A program made the translations under genes and the position numbers. Of a stretch of 37,635 nt of DNA, positions 13,974 through 22,528 are shown piece after piece. The stretch spans positions 1 to 37,635 of the forward strand of contig JBLILN010000017.1 in NCBI GenBank assembly GCA_047635695.1. Direction: 5' to 3'. Under the pieces are notes generated by a model. The model saw only the letters and a program-made list of their open reading frames with translations, did no database searches and was not told the DNA's origin. The stretch comes from UBA2136 sp047635695 (GTDB lineage: Bacteria; Pseudomonadota; Alphaproteobacteria; UBA2136). The stretch's first letter is position 1, and the number at the start of each line of letters is the position of its first letter.

Positions 13974-16361
13974 GTGAAAAAGACAAGTAGGTCTAGATTA
14001 TTACCTTGGACTATCATTGCTGGTTTTACGCTACTTTTAGTAGTTAGCTTAGCGATGTGGAGCGGGGTTATACTTTCTCATACCGACCGGGATACCGGCG
14101 TTTTAGTGCTTTCTGTAACTTTATTTCTAACAACTTGTGCTATTTGGGTTTTCTTTAGACAACGTAATGTTTCAAGAATTGTCCATGAACAAGTTATTAT
14201 ACGCACAAACGAGCTTGAACAAGCGAGTCGACGTTTTCGTGTTATCACCGATAATGCCTATGACCTTATCACCATTTTAACGTTAGATGGCAAACTTGAC
14301 TATACGAATAGCGCTTATCACCGCATTTTGGGTTATTCGAGAGAAGAACTTAAAGGTAAGTCATTCCTTGAATATATTCACGAAAATGATATAGCGGCTT
14401 ACGCGTCGTCCATTCAAAAAATCATTGAAAATGCAGGCAGCGATGAAATTACTTTCCGTCTGCGTCATAAAAATGGCAAGTGGGTTTACATAGAAGCTGT
14501 CACAAAAGGTTTTTATAGTGCCGACTGGAACTTGACAGGTATTGTCATTCATTGCCGTGATATTTCACGCCGTAAAGAATATGCCGATGAACTGGCTAAA
14601 AGTGAACAACGTTTCAGAGACTTTGCCGATTCATCTGCTGATTGGCTATGGGAAGTAGATGACAAATTTGAATTTAGTTATATCTCACCTGGCATCAAAC
14701 AAACACTCGGCTACAGCGCTGAAGAGATGATTGGGCGCATGAAATTAGACGCTTTATTTAGTAAAAATAGTGACATGACACGAGAACTTATTGAAAGTCG
14801 TGTCGCCAGACGCCAGCCATATAGAGACATTGAATTTTGGACGAATTCAAAAGACGGTGAGCGCATTTGCTTACGTATTTCTGCCGTACCTATTTTTGAT
14901 GAAAAGCAAAATTTTGTCGGCTATAGGGGTGCTTCAACAAATATAACCACAAGTAAAATTGACCGTGAAAACATGTTCCGCCTGGCAACAACCGACCACC
15001 TTACTGGCTTGTTAAACCGTGCACGTTTCACCGAAGAACTAGAGCGCACACTAAGTCTTGCTAAGCGCCATAAAACACAAGGCGTTCTACTATTTATTGA
15101 CCTTGACCAATTTAAGAGTGTTAACGATACTTATGGTCACGATGCGGGTGATGCCCTCATTCGCGCTGTTGCCGAAGTTTTGAGTGAAAACGTACGATCT
15201 ACAGATATTTGCGCGCGCTTAGGTGGTGATGAATTTGGTATTATTATGCATAATATTGACATCAATAGATCTAAAATCAAAGTGCAGAAAATTATTGATA
15301 AACTAGATTCTTTACGCGTCCCTTATGAAGGGTCAACTATACACTGTACCATGAGTATCGGTATGATTACTTATCCACAAGAAGATAGAGACTGTAATAG
15401 CCTCCTTATGAGTGCCGATCTGGCAATGTACCGAGCGAAAGAGCTGGGAAGAAACAGGCTATATATTTACGGTGAAGGTCAGGATACTGGTGATAAGGGG
15501 TCTAATAGTGTTGTTGATCGCAAAGACACCATTAAAGCACATTTAAAATCTGTTGAACGTTTACGTAATGTGCTCGAAAGTGATGATTTTGAAATGTTTT
15601 ACCAACCTATTATCCCTAAAAAGGGTGACGAAGGCATACCTTATTTTGAAGCTCTTATTCGCATACGTGATGAAGAGGGCAACCTTGTACCACCAGGTTT
15701 ATTCATTGAAGCCGCAGAAAAATATGGGCTTATTAAAAAGCTTGATATCTGTGTTGTCGAAAGATGTATGAAAGAATTCGTCAAACATAAAAAAGAAGGG
15801 CTTATCTATCACCTTTCTATAAACCTTTCCGGTATGTCTATTGGTGATCATGAAATAGTCGTTGCACTTGAAAAACTCGTTAACAAATACAAGAAAAAAG
15901 GTTTCGACCCTGAATCAATAACCTTTGAAATAACTGAAACCGCTGTCATGCACGACCCTTCAGAAATTAAAGAGTTGGAGAAAATTCAAGCCTTCATCGA
16001 AACATTAAAAAACATGGGCTTCAAATTCTCACTCGATGATTTCGGTACAGGATACTCTTCGTTTAATTACATCAAACACCTTAATGTTGACTGCATTAAA
16101 ATTGATGGGAGCTTTATTTTACCACTAGAAAATTCTGAAAAAGACCGTGTATTTGTTAAAGCAATTGTAGACCTTGCACGTGGCCTTGGCCTAAAAACCG
16201 TTGCGGAGTTTGTTGAAAATGAAAATATACTTCAAATACTTGATGAATTAGGCATTGATATGGCTCAGGGCTATCACATCTCTAAACCAGAAGCCAACAT
16301 TAAGGCGCTCTGCGAAGCTATGACGAACAAGAGTATGAACGACTTTAAAAGTACAAAGTGA
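13974..16361 (+). CDS. Membrane PAS-PAS-GGDEF-EAL cyclic-di-GMP enzyme
   Basis: Bifunctional-type cyclic-di-GMP protein of 795 residues. Two N-terminal membrane helices (about 11-33 and 40-60) anchor it. PAS domains follow at about 85-205 and 210-330, typical sensors of small ligands or redox state. The GGDEF domain has an intact GGDEF signature at 417-421 and the inhibitory I-site RSTD at 408-411. The EAL domain keeps EALIR (559), NLSG, FEITETAV, DDFGTGYSS (from 688), KIDGSF, AEFVEN and QGY, so both synthesis and breakdown look possible. Net activity cannot be read from sequence. The start is GTG 13974; AAGG lies 13 nt upstream and a tiny ATG frame (13964-13990) overlaps it. Next gene 19 bp downstream, likely one operon. 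Confidence 0.93.
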   Translation: MKKTSRSRLLPWTIIAGFTLLLVVSLAMWSGVILSHTDRDTGVLVLSVTLFLTTCAIWVFFRQRNVSRIVHEQVIIRTNELEQASRRFRVITDNAYDLITILTLDGKLDYTNSAYHRILGYSREELKGKSFLEYIHENDIAAYASSIQKIIENAGSDEITFRLRHKNGKWVYIEAVTKGFYSADWNLTGIVIHCRDISRRKEYADELAKSEQRFRDFADSSADWLWEVDDKFEFSYISPGIKQTLGYSAEEMIGRMKLDALFSKNSDMTRELIESRVARRQPYRDIEFWTNSKDGERICLRISAVPIFDEKQNFVGYRGASTNITTSKIDRENMFRLATTDHLTGLLNRARFTEELERTLSLAKRHKTQGVLLFIDLDQFKSVNDTYGHDAGDALIRAVAEVLSENVRSTDICARLGGDEFGIIMHNIDINRSKIKVQKIIDKLDSLRVPYEGSTIHCTMSIGMITYPQEDRDCNSLLMSADLAMYRAKELGRNRLYIYGEGQDTGDKGSNSVVDRKDTIKAHLKSVERLRNVLESDDFEMFYQPIIPKKGDEGIPYFEALIRIRDEEGNLVPPGLFIEAAEKYGLIKKLDICVVERCMKEFVKHKKEGLIYHLSINLSGMSIGDHEIVVALEKLVNKYKKKGFDPESITFEITETAVMHDPSEIKELEKIQAFIETLKNMGFKFSLDDFGTGYSSFNYIKHLNVDCIKIDGSFILPLENSEKDRVFVKAIVDLARGLGLKTVAEFVENENILQILDELGIDMAQGYHISKPEANIKALCEAMTNKSMNDFKSTK

Positions 16362-16380
16362 GTAGGGAGGTTTAAATAAT

Positions 16381-17907
16381 ATGAAAAAAACTACAAGCTT
16401 TACCCAAGGTCAGCAAATTATACTTAAAGATATATTAAAAAATATTAATAAAAGTGCGTTGTTCAAACATTTAAATATCCAACATTTACTGTATGAATCT
16501 CAGTGGAGTATACTTTATGATGATTTTGTAGAAAATGTGCCTGTCGGTAACATTATGAGTTATCTTAATATGTTGCGTGCAATTACAGGTGATATCCGCG
16601 CCAGTGATGTAAGTGTTTTAAGTTACCCGCAAATTATATGCAATAAGTCAGACCTGCGTGTTGCAATTCACCAAGACACTGCGTTCCCTGCGTCTAAGGA
16701 TATGTTGGTCAATTCATTTATGATTGAAGAAAAATTAGCAAAAGGTGAAATTGCAGGGCTTGAAAAAGTACGCGGTAAAATTTTCCATGTTTTTGATGAT
16801 GTAAAATTTGGCACACAATCCGACATGGTTGTTGGTAGTTTCCATTTAATAAGGCAAGGGTTTGCAAGCCGTAAAATCAAAAAAATGATGGAACCTAAAC
16901 TAAGTAAATTCAACGCTATTGGTAATAGTAATTACCAAAAAGTACATGCGTTTCTAAATAGCTTAGAAGACTTAGGCGATAAGGTTGAAGTGCTTTTTGT
17001 ACGTCCACAAATACTTTCTGAAATGTCTCTTATTTTAGCGCAAAGGGAAGGGCACTTTATACCGCTGCGTAAAATTTGCCCTAATATAAAAGTTATTGCC
17101 CATTACGGTGAAAATATAGCACCTTACAAACAATCCATCTCTACATTTTTAGAGGGGATGGCTTGCAAACAAATGGAGATACTCGCTCACCCATCAGGCT
17201 TAATGGCTTATCAAGCTAATTTATATGAAAAAGGCCTTTTAACTCTAAGCGATAGAGAAGGTGTGTTTTATGAATTTATACCTGTAGAAGATTTAAAATC
17301 TAATGGTACTCTCAAACGACATTTCCGTCGAAAATATGCAGGACAGGTAAAAGCTGATAAAGAATATGTCGTAGCAATATCTAACAAATCTGGTTTGCTC
17401 GGCTTTAATACAGAAATTATTATAAAAGTGCATTCAATTGAGCCATTTGTCTTTGTTTACAAAGGCCATACCATGAATTTAGATTATTTTTCCGAACATA
17501 TAAACCCACATTTAATGGAAAAACTTATTGAAAGTATCAATAAAACATTAGTAAATTATAATTTTCATATCCGTGAGTACTTAATCGGTGATCACGTGGA
17601 AAACGGCAAATCTTACTGGTTGTTTGAATTGAATACAGATTTAAAATATACGCGAGACGAATACTTGCAAAGTGCGGCCAATACTATTCACAACGAAATG
17701 AGCCTACAAAATAATAATTACCGTCAGACCATTATGGATGGCACAATGGAACCACCTGAAATATATTTCTTACCAGTGGGGTCCATTTCTAATGTCATTA
17801 ACAACATTCACATGACACATGTTGATTTTGATGAAGAGGTTACAACGATTATGTCTATTTTAAATAATTCGGCAGAAAAAAAGGCATTTACACCTAATAG
17901 CCTTTAA
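16381..17907 (+). CDS. GH3-fold protein lacking the adenylation motifs
   Basis: The 508 residues follow the GH3 acyl-adenylate/amido-synthetase family (Pfam GH3, firefly-luciferase superfamily). KICPNIKVIAHYGENIAPYK (231-250) matches the segment before motif 2. REGVFYEFIPVEDL (292-305) matches the family's G-Y-FEF-P stretch. KEYVVAISNKSGLL (327-340) matches the strand before motif 3. GHTMNL (362-367) and a typical C-terminal domain follow. All three ATP motifs are gone. No SSGTT-like phosphate loop lies near 80-105. HPSG (270-273) replaces the SSEG region, and GFNTEII (341-347) replaces YR.GD. It is therefore likely a non-adenylating pseudo-enzyme or has a new activity. GGGAGG lies 10 nt before the ATG. 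Downstream partner of the GGDEF-EAL gene. Confidence is for the fold, not a function. Confidence 0.72.
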   Translation: MKKTTSFTQGQQIILKDILKNINKSALFKHLNIQHLLYESQWSILYDDFVENVPVGNIMSYLNMLRAITGDIRASDVSVLSYPQIICNKSDLRVAIHQDTAFPASKDMLVNSFMIEEKLAKGEIAGLEKVRGKIFHVFDDVKFGTQSDMVVGSFHLIRQGFASRKIKKMMEPKLSKFNAIGNSNYQKVHAFLNSLEDLGDKVEVLFVRPQILSEMSLILAQREGHFIPLRKICPNIKVIAHYGENIAPYKQSISTFLEGMACKQMEILAHPSGLMAYQANLYEKGLLTLSDREGVFYEFIPVEDLKSNGTLKRHFRRKYAGQVKADKEYVVAISNKSGLLGFNTEIIIKVHSIEPFVFVYKGHTMNLDYFSEHINPHLMEKLIESINKTLVNYNFHIREYLIGDHVENGKSYWLFELNTDLKYTRDEYLQSAANTIHNEMSLQNNNYRQTIMDGTMEPPEIYFLPVGSISNVINNIHMTHVDFDEEVTTIMSILNNSAEKKAFTPNSL

Positions 17908-17933
17908 ACCATATAACATTAAATTATTTATTC

Positions 17934-17982
17934 AAACCCACACTCAGCTTCGCATAATTAATATTATGTTAAGTGTTGGTTT
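17934..17982. other. Nested stem-loop between convergent genes
   Basis: Arms AAACCCACACT (17934-17944) and AGTGTTGGTTT (17972-17982) pair in 10 of 11 positions around the inner palindrome CATAAT-TAAT-ATTATG (17953-17968). It sits midway between two gene ends. It may terminate both transcripts, although the T-run expected of an intrinsic terminator is missing. Confidence 0.35.
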
Positions 17983-18016
17983 GTATGTGAAGTGTGCGTA
18001 TTCCCCCTTAATTATT

Positions 18017-19207
18017 TTACTTGATACTCAAAGTCAAACTTTGGTCAAATTCGATATCATCAATATTATTTATTTTCGGGTTATTATCGTCTATATCTAT
18101 ATCCATATTACCTAATGAAGGCATTTGTTTTTCTTCACTGTTTGTCTGCGTCAATATTTCGGCCATCAGGTTTTGGTCCATATCAAATTGCTGAGGATGA
18201 ATGCGCTCAGATAATTCTTTTGCTACAGTCATAAATTCCTGTGATTCAACTTTTTGTGATTCGGGGCTTTCTGACATATAAATATCGACATCATCATGCT
18301 GTTGTATAGAAACTTTTAGTAAATCATCACTCATATGAACAGACAAAACATCACCACCCTCTTTTCCCTCATGCTGTACTTCTGTATACGCCTTTGTGAC
18401 TGTACCATGCAATAATTCATTGGTTGTGAATGATTTTTCAGCTTGTGGCTCAACGCCTGCCACAACAACTTCATTGTTATCATCTAATGTGGTTGCACGC
18501 TTTTGAACTGTATCAAATTTTTTATCTGCAAGGGCTTCCATGGTATCTTCATTTAACGCAAAAATATCACCACTCTTTAAATTGTCGGCCAAGCCAGGAT
18601 ATGCAGAAATAACATTGTCTTTAATATTATTCAAAGTTTGAAAGTCTTCCACAGACACATGGTCAAGTATACGACTTTTTATATCATTTAACTGTGTCAT
18701 GACTTCATCTTTATTGATGTTTTTTGATGTCACTAAATGGGATAATTTTTCGACCATTTTAAAAGCAGCTTCAGGCCTAATTTCTGCCAATTTTTCTTTA
18801 AGTTCAATAGAATTATCCGCAATATTTTGATTGATGTCTTCAAAATTAGGTGCGTTTTTTTGTTGAAATGAGGACTCGGCAATATCTTGATGTAAGGCAA
18901 GGACCTCGTCTTTAAGACGTACTTTCACCCCTTGAGCTTCAAAAAACTTTTTTTGCTCGTTAGCTTTTGTGAGTATTTCTTTTTTTTCATCTAAAGCAAT
19001 ATAACCCTGCTTTGTATCAGAAAGCGTTTGTTTGTGTTCATGAATCGAACTTTTAAGTTTTGTAACTTTTTGAATTTTAGCTGCAAAAGATTGTTTATTT
19101 TTATTAAAACTTCTTGCTGCCTTCGCAAGCTTTTTAGCCTTTGAAAAAACTTTATGAAAGCCTTTATTACCGCCCTGTGCATTCATTAATGTTCTAAAAA
19201 GATCCAT
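18017..19207 (-). CDS. Coiled-coil protein, unrecognised
   Basis: The 396 residues have a strongly basic, Lys/Ala-rich N-terminus (about 15-60: FSKAKKLAKAARSFNKNK), then heptad-like helical stretches to about 230 (KEILTKANEQKKFFEAQG, LKEKLAEIRPEAAFKMVEKL), and an acidic, probably flexible C-terminal half ending in Asp/Asn-rich sequence (DIDIDDNNPKINNIDDIEFD). No signal peptide, membrane helix or known domain. AAGGGC precedes ATG 19207. It lies 65 bp after the chimeric gene at 19273-21165 with no terminator between, so it is probably the last gene of that transcript and a functional partner. The opposite charge of its ends suggests self-assembly or binding to nucleic acid, but this is speculation. 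Confidence 0.75.
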   Translation of the reverse strand: MDLFRTLMNAQGGNKGFHKVFSKAKKLAKAARSFNKNKQSFAAKIQKVTKLKSSIHEHKQTLSDTKQGYIALDEKKEILTKANEQKKFFEAQGVKVRLKDEVLALHQDIAESSFQQKNAPNFEDINQNIADNSIELKEKLAEIRPEAAFKMVEKLSHLVTSKNINKDEVMTQLNDIKSRILDHVSVEDFQTLNNIKDNVISAYPGLADNLKSGDIFALNEDTMEALADKKFDTVQKRATTLDDNNEVVVAGVEPQAEKSFTTNELLHGTVTKAYTEVQHEGKEGGDVLSVHMSDDLLKVSIQQHDDVDIYMSESPESQKVESQEFMTVAKELSERIHPQQFDMDQNLMAEILTQTNSEEKQMPSLGNMDIDIDDNNPKINNIDDIEFDQSLTLSIK

Positions 19208-19272
19208 AAAAGCCCTTATTTCTGTTTATTATTACTTATATGTGGTTATGAATGGAGTAATTACAAGGGCCG

Positions 19273-21165
19273 CTATGCATTTTCTGCATCATTTTCTGTA
19301 TATTCTCTGGCAACATTAATGGTTACAGTGGCCGTGTCAAAGCCACCTCGTCCATCTGTGACTGTATATATAAATTTATCAGACCCTATAAAACCTTCCT
19401 TGGGCGTGTAAATTAATAGTCTATGGTCACGGTCAAAGTAAATATTACCCACCAATGCATAGTCATTTATTTCTTTAATAAAGAGCTCATCACCGTCTTC
19501 ATCAACATCATTATCAAGAAGCTTTTCTTCTGTCATTGTAAGTGTTGGATTCATTGCTGTTGGTGTAAAATCAAATTCATCGTCCCCAGCTTCAGGGTCT
19601 GAATTAAATAACTTATTGAAGTTAATAGACATTTGTTTAATAAAGGCATTTGGCTCTATTTTAAACATGTCGGCTGCATATGTAATTGTTTCATTGATAT
19701 ATTTAGGAGAGTTCCAGCGTCCAAAATACTTTTTAGGCGGGCTAATTTCCACACCACTTGCAAGCAATAACTTTTCTATAGGTAGTTCTTTTAAACACTC
19801 TCTGTAGAGATCTTCGTTATCATGTGTAATTTCTGGCCTTAACAGTAAATGGAAACCGTGATCAAGTACCATTTGGAACATTTCAACCGTGCGGACAATA
19901 GGTACGATAATACCTTGTACTTTCACGCCGTCATTACGTAATTTATTTAACAATTGATAAACTTCTGCATCTGCCTTTTTAGACGAAATAAAGAGAGGCA
20001 TATTTTTTTCTACAGAAAGCATAGCCTGTTCAATAAACATCTCTTTTTGTATTGCAATTGTGTGTGGCGAAAAATGTAAATCGAGCATAATTTCACCTAT
20101 AGCAATAAATTTTTTCTTTTTATTAAGCAGAGATTTAAGTTCATTTATATCTGGTTTTTTTCCATTTTGAATACTTTTAGGCGTAAAAGCTGTTGCCGCA
20201 AAAATATGTTCTTTTTCTTTTATAATAACTTGAAGGTCTCTTATAATTTTTGTTTCAGAAGCCTCTACTGAAAGAATATGGATACTGCCCTTCCCATTAA
20301 AAAGATAGTCCTTACAAGTATTGAGCCCTTCTTGACTTTCAACCCTAAAATAGCTGTCGGCAATAATTTTTTTAGTTAAAGAAATACCTTGTTCTTGTTC
20401 TTTAAGTAATTGGTCAATTTGCGCCAAGGCTTCAAAATCAATAGATTCATCATGCTCTTCATCATCGACAGTAATTTGGCTTATTGTTGATGTCAAAGGC
20501 GTAGCGATGTCATTATCATTACTTTTAAGTAGGTCATCTAACGACTGTTCGCTGTCTATATGTTCTTCAACAAGCAATTCTGTATGTTGACTTTCTCTCT
20601 CAGAATTTTCGCGTAAAATAGACAACTCTTGCTTTGTTACAGTTGCCAACTCATGCAGAGAATCCATTTGATTTCTTAATGTATCCACATCTTTTTTAAC
20701 AGAAGAAACCATCGCCTCTTCCACGCGTGAGTCAGATACAGGCCCTTGCGTGCCTGAAGGTGAAGCCTTTTTATTTCCTTCACTTTTACTATCACTCTGC
20801 TCGCTGGATGATGCGCCAGAAAAAGAGCCAGATGTTGGACCTCCACCACCAAAGGTGCTTGATTCATCTGCCACTGCTTCCGATAAATCATCTTTTTTAG
20901 CTTGCGTTTTAGCTGCAACGTGTCCGGGCATACCACCAGATTTTGTGCGCTGATGAGACTGTTTATTCATCACCTGTCTTAAGTTTTTACCCCCACCGCC
21001 ACAGTTTGGGCAAATTTTAGAAAAACCACCTTTAAGGTGTTTGTTACATGTAAAAAAACCACATTGTAAACATTGTATAAGCTTGGTAACAGGTGTTTTT
21101 AGACTGCCTGGAAAACCGCCGCATTTGTGACAACCTTGAGTGTGATCACCAGAATAAGTTTTCAT
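19273..21165 (-). CDS. Zinc-module / pseudo-TatD / cadherin-like chimera
   Basis: Product of 630 residues with a domain order I do not recognise. N-terminus (12-55): eight possible zinc ligands as CxxC (12/15), CxxC (32/35), CxxH (40/43), CxxC (52/55). Residues 60-260 are Ser/Gly/Glu-rich with a likely coiled coil (145-195). Residues 268-522 follow the TatD fold: KKFIAIGEIMLD (351-362) matches KKVIAIGETGLD of the intact TatD nearby. However, the HxH pair became Y272/R274, the next ligand His became Ser394, the HCF His is lost and the catalytic Asp became Gly471; only Glu358 remains. Residues 545-618 are a cadherin-like repeat (LLDNDVDEDGDEL, then YTPKEGFIGSDKFIYTVTDG), usually seen in secreted adhesins. 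No signal peptide. Starts 4 bp after the flavin-reductase gene with GAAGG upstream. Likely non-catalytic scaffold or sensor (inference). Confidence 0.8.
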   Translation of the reverse strand: MKTYSGDHTQGCHKCGGFPGSLKTPVTKLIQCLQCGFFTCNKHLKGGFSKICPNCGGGGKNLRQVMNKQSHQRTKSGGMPGHVAAKTQAKKDDLSEAVADESSTFGGGGPTSGSFSGASSSEQSDSKSEGNKKASPSGTQGPVSDSRVEEAMVSSVKKDVDTLRNQMDSLHELATVTKQELSILRENSERESQHTELLVEEHIDSEQSLDDLLKSNDNDIATPLTSTISQITVDDEEHDESIDFEALAQIDQLLKEQEQGISLTKKIIADSYFRVESQEGLNTCKDYLFNGKGSIHILSVEASETKIIRDLQVIIKEKEHIFAATAFTPKSIQNGKKPDINELKSLLNKKKKFIAIGEIMLDLHFSPHTIAIQKEMFIEQAMLSVEKNMPLFISSKKADAEVYQLLNKLRNDGVKVQGIIVPIVRTVEMFQMVLDHGFHLLLRPEITHDNEDLYRECLKELPIEKLLLASGVEISPPKKYFGRWNSPKYINETITYAADMFKIEPNAFIKQMSINFNKLFNSDPEAGDDEFDFTPTAMNPTLTMTEEKLLDNDVDEDGDELFIKEINDYALVGNIYFDRDHRLLIYTPKEGFIGSDKFIYTVTDGRGGFDTATVTINVAREYTENDAENA

Positions 21166-21169
21166 TAAT

Positions 21170-21718
21170 TTAGCCTTCGTTTTTCAATGTTATTATGCCA
21201 CTTTCACCTACACATGTAAGAGGTTCAAGCATCTCGACTGATGCACCTTCTTCTTTATATATGTGTGTCACAGTACAAATAGCTAAGTGCGTATTCGCAT
21301 ATTCAATATCTATTATATCATAAAACTCACAAAAGAGCGCCACAGGGCAATCTTTAATACGTGGCGGATAATTATCCAGCTCTCTTGTTAAATTTTCATC
21401 ATCTAGAACAAAAGCACCTTTTACTGCACTTTTTTGAAGGCTATCTAAATGCTTGTTCGTTGTTAAGTGAAGTACAGCTTTACCTGTTTTACTCAGTGTT
21501 TTAAGCGTACCACTTAATTCTGTTTCGTTTGTTTTACGGCCAAAGGCTATTGATATAAAAGGTGGTTCTGTTGAAACGATATTTACAAAAGAATAAGGGG
21601 CCACCGTACAGCCTTTCTCACCTTCGGTAAGTATCCACATAAGTGGACGTGGTAAAACAGCCCCTGTGAGCGCTTTATAATTTTCTATAGGTGTTGAATT
21701 TTGTAAACTTATTAACAT
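21170..21718 (-). CDS. Flavin reductase-like FMN-binding split-barrel protein
   Basis: The 182 residues have the flavin-reductase-like pattern: VLPRPLMWILTEGEKGCTVA near the start, YSFVNIVSTEPPFISIAFG (the FMN-binding strand-turn region), and a later strand pair around VALFCEFYDIIDIEY and HLAICTVTHIYKEE. Members reduce free flavin or carry FMN for a partner oxygenase; the partner is not identifiable here. No good ribosome-binding site precedes ATG 21718, and only 12 bp separate it from tatD, so translation may be coupled. In many alphaproteobacteria a metallo-beta-lactamase-fold gene follows tatD, so this gene and the next two mark a departure from that order (from memory, not checked). Confidence 0.75.
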   Translation of the reverse strand: MLISLQNSTPIENYKALTGAVLPRPLMWILTEGEKGCTVAPYSFVNIVSTEPPFISIAFGRKTNETELSGTLKTLSKTGKAVLHLTTNKHLDSLQKSAVKGAFVLDDENLTRELDNYPPRIKDCPVALFCEFYDIIDIEYANTHLAICTVTHIYKEEGASVEMLEPLTCVGESGIITLKNEG

Positions 21719-21730
21719 AAGTACAATTAT

Positions 21731-22528
21731 CTATCTTACAGCCTTGCTAAACAAGTTAAAAAAGTTATTTGTTGTCGCATCAGCAACTTCAGATGGGGTT
21801 AACCCTTTAATTTCAGAAAGCTTTTCCAGAACATTGCGTGTGAATGCCGGTTCGTTTCTTTTGCCCCTATGTGGCACAGGTGCAAGATAAGGAGCATCTG
21901 TTTCAACCAACACTTGATCAAGCGGCACTTTTCTAAAACAATCTTGAATACCTTCTGTTTTTTTGAAGGTAATAATGCCTGAAGCAGATAGATAAATTCC
22001 TTTTTCAATAGCATAGTCACCAAGCTTTGTATTCGAGCTGAAACAATGAAAAAGGAGACGCATTGGCCCCTTAGAAAGCGCTTCGTTTAATATTTCAATG
22101 GTATCTTCTTCTGCTTCACGGCTGTGGATAATCACAGGTAAATCAAGCTGCCTTGCGGCTTCAAGGTGTATTTTAAAGCTTTTAATTTGCAAGTCTCTTG
22201 GGGCATTATCGTAAAAATAGTCCAGCCCTGTTTCACCAATGGCAATTACCTTTTTACGTTTCGCCTGTTTTAAAATTTCTTCTAGTTCAACAAAATCAGT
22301 TTCAACATTGTGTGGGTGAATACCGTAGGAGCAAAATAAATTTTTATGTTTTTCAGCAAGTGGTTGAATAATTTCAAAATCGGCCTTTGTGGTACCAATA
22401 CTTTGGATATATTTAACACCTACGTCAGACGCACGCTTAAGAATTTCTTCAATAGGTTCGTCTTTAAATCTATCATCGTCAAGGTGACAGTGTGAATCAA
22501 CAATTGTAAGTTCTTCTAGATTTAACAT
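21731..22528 (-). CDS. tatD: TatD family 3'-5' DNase / metal-dependent hydrolase
   Basis: The 265 residues have all metal ligands of the TatD family: HCH (His13, His15), Glu99 in AIGETGLDY, His135 in IIHSREA, His161 in FHCFSS and Asp211 in VETDAPYLAP, followed by RGKRNEPA. Family members are divalent-metal 3'-5' nucleases used in DNA repair and degradation. The start codon overlaps the metG stop (TAATG), so translation is coupled in the metG operon, the normal alphaproteobacterial arrangement. Its intactness matters because a degenerate relative forms the middle of the protein encoded two genes downstream. Confidence 0.95.
   Translation of the reverse strand: MLNLEELTIVDSHCHLDDDRFKDEPIEEILKRASDVGVKYIQSIGTTKADFEIIQPLAEKHKNLFCSYGIHPHNVETDFVELEEILKQAKRKKVIAIGETGLDYFYDNAPRDLQIKSFKIHLEAARQLDLPVIIHSREAEEDTIEILNEALSKGPMRLLFHCFSSNTKLGDYAIEKGIYLSASGIITFKKTEGIQDCFRKVPLDQVLVETDAPYLAPVPHRGKRNEPAFTRNVLEKLSEIKGLTPSEVADATTNNFFNLFSKAVR

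Noticed and set aside
13796..14017. Upstream extension of the 88-residue minus-strand gene to 14017
   Set aside because: The extra residues are AT-rich hydrophobic sequence, overlap the divergent GGDEF-EAL gene, and the strong ribosome-binding site sits at 13795.
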